Positions 58,408 to 64,000 of a stretch of DNA of 64,000 nucleotides are shown here, in pieces. Each line of letters opens with the position of its first letter. The first letter of the stretch is position 1. The stretch comes from Anaerozeibacter quisquiliarum. Its GTDB lineage: Bacteria; Bacillota; Clostridia; Christensenellales; Aristaeellaceae. The notes beneath the pieces were generated by a model. It made no database searches. It was not told the origin of the DNA and saw only the letters and a program-made list of their open reading frames with translations. The position numbers were made by a program, and so were the translations under genes. The stretch lies in assembly GCA_051162045.1 (NCBI GenBank), contig JBISDI010000009.1; one strand, given 5' to 3'.

Positions 58408-60087
58408 ATGAACCTCGCCGCCATCGCCCATGGGATCGACTTGCCGTTTAGGCAACCGATTGCACGAAACCGAATCCGATTCCGGCTGCTGGCCGCCGAC
58501 GGCGACCTCGCGGCCTGCGCGCTCGTTTTGTGGAAGCGCAGCGAGCCTTACCCGGACAGCCGCCGGACGCTGTCCATGCGGCCGCGCTATCGCGATGGCG
58601 TGAAAGCCGAGTGGGTTTGCGACGCCGCGTTTCCGGAGGAGGCGCACTACATCAAGTACTTCTTCCGCTTGGAGGACCGCGCGGGTCAGACGCTGTGCTT
58701 CTGCGAGCACGGCTTTTCGGAAGGCGAGCCGGCCTCGGGCTTCTTCGAGGTGCTGCAGGTGTTTGACTGCGACATTCCCCGCACCCCGGCGTGGGCGACC
58801 GGCGCGGTCTACTACCAGGTCTTTCCCGAGCGGTTTGCCGTCGGCAACCCCGCCAAGGCATTGCGGGATTACGCGCCCTGGGACGCCGAACCGACGCGCG
58901 AGAACTTCCTGGGCGGCGACCTCAACGGCATCCGGGCGAAACTGCCATATCTCGAGGAATTGGGCGTGCAGTGCCTGTACCTGACGCCGATATTCGCAGC
59001 CGCGTTCAACCACAAGTACGCCACGACCGACTACTTTCGGATCGACCCCGACTTTGGCGACGCGGACGACCTGATCGCGCTGGTCGACTCGGCGCACGCG
59101 CGCGGCATCCGCGTGCTGTTGGACGGCGTGTTCAACCACACGGGCACGGGCTTTGCGCCGTTTCGGGACGTGGTGGACAACGGCGTTTCCTCCGCCTACC
59201 GCGACTGGTTTCACATCAAGCGTTTTCCCGTCGAAATCGACCCCGCCTGCTACGAATGCGTGGGCGACTACCCCCATATGCCGCGGCTCAACACCGGCCA
59301 CCCGGACGTTCGCGCGTTCATCCTCAAGGTCATGCTCCATTGGCTGGACGAGGCCGGCGTCGACGGCTGGCGGCTGGACGTGGCCGACGAGGTGGACATG
59401 AACGCGCTGCGCTGGCTGCGGGACTGCGTGAAGGCGCGCCATCCCGAGGCGCTGTTGCTGGGCGAGACCTGGGGCGATGCCGGCCGGCTGGTCGCGGAGG
59501 GCGGCGCGCTGGACGCCGCAATGAACTACCTGTTCCGGGGCGCGATGGTCGACTACTTCGCCAAGGACGCGATCGACGAAGCGCAGTTGGGTGTGCGGCT
59601 GGAGCGCATGCTCATGAAATACCCGGACGAGGTCAACTTGCGCATGTACAACTGCCTGTCCAGTCACGACACCGCCCGCTTCCTGACCGAAGCGGCGGGT
59701 GAGCGCTGGCGGCTGATGCTGGCGATCGCGTTCCAGCTGCTGTTCCCGGGCAGCCCGGCCATCTACTACGGCGACGAGATCGGCATGGAGGGCGGCAACG
59801 ATCCGCTCTGCCGGGGCGGCATGGCCTGGGACCGGGCGGACGGCGATTTGCTTCAGTGGAGCAAGCGCTGGATCCAGTTTAGAAAGGGCAGCCTGGCCGT
59901 TCGGCAAGGCGGCTATCGGACGCTGCTCGCCGACTCCGGGCGCAGGCTGTTTGCATTCGAGCGCGCGGTCGCGGGTGAGACGATCATCGCGGCCTTCAAT
60001 CGCGGCGACGTGCCGCAGACGCTGGACTTCGCGGACGCGGCGGGCGCCATCGTTCCGCCCCGATCCGTAAAGATCATCAAGCTTTAA
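58408..60087 (+). CDS. GH13 alpha-glucosidase / cyclomaltodextrinase-type enzyme
   Basis: Cytoplasmic alpha-glucan hydrolase of 559 aa. An N-terminal beta domain (about 1-120) as in neopullulanases precedes the (beta/alpha)8 barrel. Conserved regions: GVFNHTG, nucleophile Asp324 in GWRLDVADE, acid/base Glu353 in LLLGETWGD and transition-state Asp421 in LSSHDTARF. No signal peptide, so it hydrolyses imported maltooligosaccharides or cyclodextrins. It lies between the LacI gene and the binding-protein gene (12-nt gap). Confidence 0.91.
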   Translation: MNLAAIAHGIDLPFRQPIARNRIRFRLLAADGDLAACALVLWKRSEPYPDSRRTLSMRPRYRDGVKAEWVCDAAFPEEAHYIKYFFRLEDRAGQTLCFCEHGFSEGEPASGFFEVLQVFDCDIPRTPAWATGAVYYQVFPERFAVGNPAKALRDYAPWDAEPTRENFLGGDLNGIRAKLPYLEELGVQCLYLTPIFAAAFNHKYATTDYFRIDPDFGDADDLIALVDSAHARGIRVLLDGVFNHTGTGFAPFRDVVDNGVSSAYRDWFHIKRFPVEIDPACYECVGDYPHMPRLNTGHPDVRAFILKVMLHWLDEAGVDGWRLDVADEVDMNALRWLRDCVKARHPEALLLGETWGDAGRLVAEGGALDAAMNYLFRGAMVDYFAKDAIDEAQLGVRLERMLMKYPDEVNLRMYNCLSSHDTARFLTEAAGERWRLMLAIAFQLLFPGSPAIYYGDEIGMEGGNDPLCRGGMAWDRADGDLLQWSKRWIQFRKGSLAVRQGGYRTLLADSGRRLFAFERAVAGETIIAAFNRGDVPQTLDFADAAGAIVPPRSVKIIKL

Positions 60088-60099
60088 GGAGGGGACCTC

Positions 60100-61344
60100 A
60101 TGCGTACCATCAGGAACATGCTGGCGATCGCGCTGGCGGCCATGCTCTGCCTTGCCGGAACGGCATTCGCGCAGGCGGCGGAGCCGGTGACCATCAACTT
60201 CTGGCACCACTACAGCGCCCAGTCTGCGGAGAACGAGACGCTGACAAACGTACTGATTCCCAAGTTCGAAGCCGAGCACCCGGGCGTCAAGGTCAATGCC
60301 GTACCCCACGAGTGGGCGGAGCTGCACGACAAGATACTGATCAGCGCAAGCTCCAACAGCCTGCCGGATGTCGCCCGATGCGACATCGCCTGGCTGCCCG
60401 AGTTCCAGAAGATGGGCGTGCTGGTCGCGCTCGACGAGGCCATGCCCGACTACGGCGAGGTCAGCGCGCAGCTGATCGACAGCGCCATGTCCACCGCCCA
60501 CATCGGCGGCCATTACTACGCGCTGGCGCTCAACACCAACAGCAAGATCCTCTTCTATAATGTAGAGATGCTCGAGACAGCGGGCGTCACGCCGCCGACC
60601 ACGATGGACGAGTGGGCGGACGCGGTGGCCAGACTGTCGGGCGAGAACGCCAATGGCCAGCAGGTTTGGGGCTGGAACGAGCCGGGGCTCAGCGGCTGGA
60701 ATATCTGCCCCTTCATCTGGAGCTTCGGCGGCAGCCTGACCGACGACAGCCAGACCGTCGCCAGCGCTTACGTCAACTCGGACGCCACCGTCAAGGCGGT
60801 GGAGACCTTCGCCAAGCTCGCCCAGCAGGGCCAGCTGACCGGCTTTAACAGCGGCGATATCCCGATGACCGACGGCTTCGGCACCGGCCGCTACGCAATG
60901 ATGCTGGAGGGTCCCTGGAAGGTGGCGGAGCTCGCCGGCGCGTACCCCGACGTGGTCTATGGCACTTCGCAGATCCCCTCGGGCGCGGGCGGAAGCGTCA
61001 GCGTGCTGGGCGGCGAGGACATCGCCATGTTCACAACCGCCAACCGCGAAGCGGCCTGGCAGTTCATGCAGTTCATGACGAGCGAGTATGCCCAGACCGA
61101 GATGGCGAAGTGCGGCCAGATTCCGGTCAGCAAGTCGGCGCTTGAGAGTGAGACGGTCAGGAGCGCCGCCTTTGCCCCCTACCTCGAGGCCATCAAGACC
61201 GCCAAGGCGCGGCCCACCGTCGCCGCTTGGAGCGAGATGGACAATGCGCTGGCCGGCGCGCTGACCGCGGTCGTCGCCGGCGAGAAGACCGCCCAACAGG
61301 CCATGGATGAGCTGGCCGTGGTTTTCGACGGGTTGCTGAAATAA
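60100..61344 (+). CDS. Carbohydrate ABC transporter substrate-binding protein (CUT1, probably maltooligosaccharide)
   Basis: Secreted receptor of 414 aa. Signal peptide residues 1-24 ending AFA/Q, no lipobox. Family-1 features: INFWHHYSAQSAENETL, ISASSNSLPDVARCDIAWLP, NTNSKILFYNVEML, TTMDEWADAVARL and GRYAMMLEGPWKVAEL. AAGGAGG precedes the ATG. Substrate inferred from the adjacent GH13 gene; the sequence itself does not identify the sugar. A 150-nt structured gap separates it from the permeases. Confidence 0.91.
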   Translation: MRTIRNMLAIALAAMLCLAGTAFAQAAEPVTINFWHHYSAQSAENETLTNVLIPKFEAEHPGVKVNAVPHEWAELHDKILISASSNSLPDVARCDIAWLPEFQKMGVLVALDEAMPDYGEVSAQLIDSAMSTAHIGGHYYALALNTNSKILFYNVEMLETAGVTPPTTMDEWADAVARLSGENANGQQVWGWNEPGLSGWNICPFIWSFGGSLTDDSQTVASAYVNSDATVKAVETFAKLAQQGQLTGFNSGDIPMTDGFGTGRYAMMLEGPWKVAELAGAYPDVVYGTSQIPSGAGGSVSVLGGEDIAMFTTANREAAWQFMQFMTSEYAQTEMAKCGQIPVSKSALESETVRSAAFAPYLEAIKTAKARPTVAAWSEMDNALAGALTAVVAGEKTAQQAMDELAVVFDGLLK

Positions 61345-61353
61345 CGCGCGTCA

Positions 61354-61503
61354 GGGCCGGGTGCTGCGGCAGATCCCGGCCCCCTTGCCTCCCTCAATAA
61401 GGGAAGAGCCGGCAGACAGGGGGAGAGAAGAGCGCTCGTCGCACCTGATGAGGCCTGCGTCAAGCGTCAAGCAGGTTCTCTCCCTCGGTCGGCCGCGGCC
61501 GAC
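61354..61503. repeat. Structured spacer between binding-protein and permease genes
   Basis: Three consecutive stems: GGGCCGGG (61354-61361) with CCCGGCCC (61375-61382); GGGGGAGAGAA (61419-61429) with TTCTCTCCCTC (61476-61486); and the perfect 16-bp palindrome GTCGGCCGCGGCCGAC (61488-61503). It lacks the CATTCCCCTC core but occupies the same position as the other elements. Confidence 0.8.
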
Positions 61504-61531
61504 GCTACGCCCCCACCAAGGAGGATTGCCC

Positions 61532-62416
61532 ATGGAAATGCGATCCAGCCTGAACCGGTTTCAGCTGGGTGTGCTGCTCGCGCCGGGGTTGATTGTGTTC
61601 GGCGCGCTTACGGTGTACCCGATCGGAAGGCTGCTGGTCGGCAGCTTCTGCGACTGGAATTTCGCCTCGATGCTGAACCAGACCTACATCGGCACGGCCA
61701 ACTACCGCGCGGTGTTCGCAGACGCGACCTTCCGGATGGTGTTCGTCAACAGCATCGTCTACACGCTGGTCACGGTGCCCGGACAGATGGCGCTCGGGCT
61801 GCTCGTAGCCGTGTTGCTGAACGGCGTTCGCCGCTTTAGCGTGCCCTTTCGCGTGGTCTACTACCTGCCGGTGATCACCTCCTGGGTCATCGCGTCGCTG
61901 GTGTTCCGCTACATCTTCAACACCGAGGGGCTGCTCAATCACCTGCTGACGGAGGTGCTGCGCGTGACCGACCGCAATGTGCGCTGGCTGGACAGCCGCT
62001 GGGGCGGGCTGACGGTGGCGATGATCCTGGGGATATGGAAGGGCGTGGGCTGGAACATGGTGGTGTTTCTGGCGGCGCTGCAGCAGGTGCCGCAGGACCT
62101 GTACGAAGCGGCGGAAATCGACGGCTGCAGCGCATGGAAACGGTTTGCCCATGTCACGATCCCCTCGATCCGGGGCACGGTGCTATTCGCGCTGATCATG
62201 CTGACGATCGGCGGGTTCAACGTGTTCACCTCGATCAAGATGATCACGGGCGGCAAGCCCGCGCACCAGACCGACACACTGCTCACATGGATGTACTACA
62301 ATGCCTTCAGCGCGGGCAAGTTCGGCTACGCAGCGGCGCTCAGCTTCATCATGGCGCTGGCGCTTTCGCTGATGGCGGCGCTGCAGTTCAAGACCATGAA
62401 GCAGCTGGACGCGTGA
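61532..62416 (+). CDS. Carbohydrate ABC transporter permease (CUT1, MalF-like)
   Basis: Membrane subunit of 294 aa, six spans. ATG at 61532 follows AAGGAGG; a longer in-frame reading covers the structured spacer. Features: FQLGVLLAPGLIVFGALTVY as TM1, NYRAVFADATFRMVFVNSIV, DLYEAAEIDGCSAWKRFAHV as the EAA loop near residue 195. Works with the MalG-like subunit 10 nt downstream. Confidence 0.92.
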   Translation: MEMRSSLNRFQLGVLLAPGLIVFGALTVYPIGRLLVGSFCDWNFASMLNQTYIGTANYRAVFADATFRMVFVNSIVYTLVTVPGQMALGLLVAVLLNGVRRFSVPFRVVYYLPVITSWVIASLVFRYIFNTEGLLNHLLTEVLRVTDRNVRWLDSRWGGLTVAMILGIWKGVGWNMVVFLAALQQVPQDLYEAAEIDGCSAWKRFAHVTIPSIRGTVLFALIMLTIGGFNVFTSIKMITGGKPAHQTDTLLTWMYYNAFSAGKFGYAAALSFIMALALSLMAALQFKTMKQLDA

Positions 62417-62426
62417 GGGGCATGCT

Positions 62427-63272
62427 ATGAAAAGACGATCGAAGCGCTGGACAGGGTTTGCGCGCTACCTGCTGCTGATTGTGGGCGCAACGGTCTCGCT
62501 GCTGCCGATGCTCTACATGCTGTCCACGTCGCTCAGGCCCAACGGCGCGCTGTACGAATATCCGCCGCGCTTCTTCCCGCGGCCGGAGGCGCTGACGCTG
62601 GAAAACTACCGCTACATCCTGGCGCAGGGCAGGTTCCACCAGAACTTTCTGAATTCCCTGTTCGTGGCGCTGGCCTCGGTGGCCTGTTCCGCGCTCGTAT
62701 CCAGCGCAATGGCTTTCGCGCTGGGCAAATTCCGGTTTCCCGGGAAGAAGCTGCTGTTTGGCTTCATCGTGCTGACCATGATCATCCCCGGTACGACGAT
62801 GATTGTGCCGCAGTTCGAGCTGGCGTCCAAGCTGAACCTGGTCGGCAAGCTGTGGGGCCTGGTTCCCTTCTACGTGGCTTGGGTCATCCCGTTTTCCACC
62901 TTCATGATCAAGGGGTTCATCGAAAACATCCCCGGCGAAATCACCGAGGCCGCCTGGATCGACGGCGCGAGCGTGATGACCGTGTACGCGCGCATCGCGC
63001 TGCCGCTGGCCGCGCCCGCCGTGGCCTCGGTCAGCATCTTCAATTTCCTGACCGTGTGGGAGGAGTATCCCTGGGCCAACCTCGTAATCAACGATGCCGC
63101 CAGGCGCACGCTCCCGATCGCCATCGCGGGCTTCTTCGGCCAGCACCAGTTCACACAATGGGGCTACGTGTTCGCCATGTCGGCGCTCACGCTGGTGCCC
63201 GTCGTGATCGTGTTCATCACCTGCCAGAAGTATTTTGTGCGCGGCCTGACCGCGGGCGGGGTGAAGGGATAA
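62427..63272 (+). CDS. Carbohydrate ABC transporter permease (CUT1, MalG-like)
   Basis: Membrane subunit of 281 aa, six spans. Features: YLLLIVGATVSLLPMLYMLS as TM1, ENYRYILAQGRFHQNFLNSL, MAFALGKFRFPGKK, EITEAAWIDGASVMTVYARI as the EAA loop and YFVRGLTAGGVKG at the C-terminus. Last gene of the LacI, GH13 and importer operon; no ATPase gene follows. Confidence 0.92.
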   Translation: MKRRSKRWTGFARYLLLIVGATVSLLPMLYMLSTSLRPNGALYEYPPRFFPRPEALTLENYRYILAQGRFHQNFLNSLFVALASVACSALVSSAMAFALGKFRFPGKKLLFGFIVLTMIIPGTTMIVPQFELASKLNLVGKLWGLVPFYVAWVIPFSTFMIKGFIENIPGEITEAAWIDGASVMTVYARIALPLAAPAVASVSIFNFLTVWEEYPWANLVINDAARRTLPIAIAGFFGQHQFTQWGYVFAMSALTLVPVVIVFITCQKYFVRGLTAGGVKG

Positions 63273-63289
63273 CTTGTTCGAAACGGGGC

Positions 63290-63318
63290 TTGCCAATCGC
63301 GCCCGCTTCTCGTATAAT
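63290..63318 (+). promoter_or_regulatory. Promoter of the secreted acidic protein gene
   Basis: TTGCCA (63290-63295), 17-nt spacer, TATAAT (63313-63318), starting 18 nt after the previous stop codon. Confidence 0.75.
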
Positions 63319-63357
63319 GGGGCTGTGATGTACAAACGCGGGAGGGCTATTGTTTTT

Positions 63358-64000
63358 ATGAAGAAGTTATTGTCGATCGTGCTCATCCTGTGCCTGCTGC
63401 TGACGGGCGTCGCGGCGCTGGCTGAGCAGGACGGTGCGCAGGGGCAGGACGAACAGGGGGAGACAGATGCGGACGAGTGGCTGTTTGAGGAAGACGACGC
63501 GGGCGATGAGGACGAAGGCGGCGTCGACCTGAGCGAATTCGACGAAATCGAGGGCGATGAGCCGCTCAGCGAGGAGGATGAGGTCGAGGATACGCTGCTG
63601 GGCGCGATGGAGGTGTACAGCTGGTTTGTGCTGCAGCCGCTCGACGTTGACATGGAGAAGCCCAGCGTCGACGGTACGCGCTACCAGGTGCTCGACGAGC
63701 GCTTCAACACCATGGACGCGCTGCGCTCGTTCGTGTCAGGCTACTTCAGCGACGAGCTGACCGGCGAGCTGTTCGCGATGAATGTATACACCGAGGAGAA
63801 CGGCTACCTGTACACCACCGCGAGCGGGCGCAACATCGACGAGGGCATCGGCGAAACCGAGTTCGAGGTTGCCGAGGAGACCGCCGACCGCATCGTCTAC
63901 ACGGTCACCGTGCACTACTGGGACGAGGCGACGGAGACCGAGAAGTTCACCTACGAACGCCGGTTGATCGACGGAACGTGGAGGTTCACCGTGTTCCCGT
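63358..64000 (+). CDS. Secreted acidic protein, 3' end outside the window
   Basis: Partial, first 214 residues. Signal peptide residues 1-22 (MKKLLSIVLILCLLLTG, then ALA/E). A very acidic linker of about 50 residues follows (DEWLFEEDDAGDEDEGG, then EGDEPLSEEDEVED). A folded domain begins near residue 78 (AMEVYSWFVLQPLDVD) with YQVLDERFNTMDALRSFVSG and ends at the window edge in LIDGTWRFTVFP. The domain is faintly similar to IseA-type inhibitors of cell-wall endopeptidases; I hold this loosely. GGAGGG lies 11 nt before the ATG; an in-frame ATG at 63328 is too close to the promoter to be preferred. It has its own promoter. Confidence 0.7.
   Translation, partial: MKKLLSIVLILCLLLTGVAALAEQDGAQGQDEQGETDADEWLFEEDDAGDEDEGGVDLSEFDEIEGDEPLSEEDEVEDTLLGAMEVYSWFVLQPLDVDMEKPSVDGTRYQVLDERFNTMDALRSFVSGYFSDELTGELFAMNVYTEENGYLYTTASGRNIDEGIGETEFEVAEETADRIVYTVTVHYWDEATETEKFTYERRLIDGTWRFTVFP

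Noticed and set aside
1..64000. tRNA, rRNA, transposase or prophage genes
   Set aside because: None found on reading either strand; intergenic spaces are accounted for by promoters, operators, terminators and palindromic repeats.

Overview
This 64-kb window is GC-rich bacterial DNA (well above 60 % by eye, not counted). It is devoted almost entirely to carbohydrate uptake and breakdown. I infer an anaerobic, Clostridia-type member of the Bacillota. The reasons are the YesM/YesN-type two-component pair, stand-alone ROK, LacI and GntR regulators beside sugar loci, canonical TTGACA-17-TATAAT promoters, strong AGGAGG ribosome binding sites, and many GC-rich intergenic hairpins. No rRNA, tRNA, CRISPR array, transposase, phage gene or replication origin was seen, so the taxonomy remains an inference. 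All six secreted sugar-binding proteins carry ordinary AxA signal peptides rather than lipoprotein cysteines, which is unusual for a single-membrane Gram-positive.

Layout. 0-2.8 kb: GntR regulator, phosphotriesterase-like hydrolase and shikimate-dehydrogenase-like enzyme. 3-3.8 kb: remnant of a glycerol dehydrogenase gene. 4-5.8 kb: multidomain ADP-ribosylglycohydrolase. 5.9-13.8 kb: a CUT2 sugar importer (ATPase, permease, binding protein) followed by its apparent sensor (histidine kinase, AraC-type response regulator, membrane-anchored binding protein). 14-25.7 kb: beta-mannosidase divergent from a five-gene Opp-type oligosaccharide importer that ends in a GH3 glycosidase. 25.8-30.1 kb: a tightly overlapping operon of HAD hydrolase, deoxyhypusine-synthase-like protein, heptose-kinase-like PfkB kinase, ROK sugar kinase and SIS isomerase. 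30.3-31.5 kb: ROK repressor. 31.8-40.8 kb: a second CUT2 importer followed by a zinc alcohol dehydrogenase, FGGY kinase, two unusual mannitol-dehydrogenase-like proteins and a UlaG-like lactonase, then an M20 peptidase. 42.2-48 kb: amidohydrolase divergent from a LacI regulator with a CUT1 importer and a broken PfkB kinase. 48.1-56.1 kb: GH38-like protein, PHP hydrolase and CUT1 importer, divergent from an AraR-like regulator. 56.1-57.3 kb: FliB-like Fe-S protein. 57.4-63.3 kb: LacI regulator, GH13 glucosidase and CUT1 importer. 63.4 kb to the end: start of a secreted acidic protein.

How it works together. Six importers each sit with their own regulator or hydrolases, so the window reads as a chain of Gram-positive polysaccharide and sugar utilisation loci. 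The two CUT2 systems and the Opp system encode their own ATPases. The three CUT1 systems do not and presumably share an ATPase encoded elsewhere. In every operon that starts with the binding-protein gene, a strong palindromic element separates that gene from the downstream transporter genes.

The part most likely to hide undescribed biochemistry is 25.8-40.8 kb. Two operons flanking a ROK repressor share a 15-nt operator-like word (14 of 15 identical). They encode a kinase/isomerase/HAD/deoxyhypusine-synthase-like set and a dehydrogenase/kinase/lactonase set in which two paralogous dehydrogenases lack the family's catalytic histidine. Three genes in the window look damaged (glycerol dehydrogenase, PfkB kinase, and the second ATPase domain of one importer). 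Real decay and assembly error cannot be told apart from this sequence alone.
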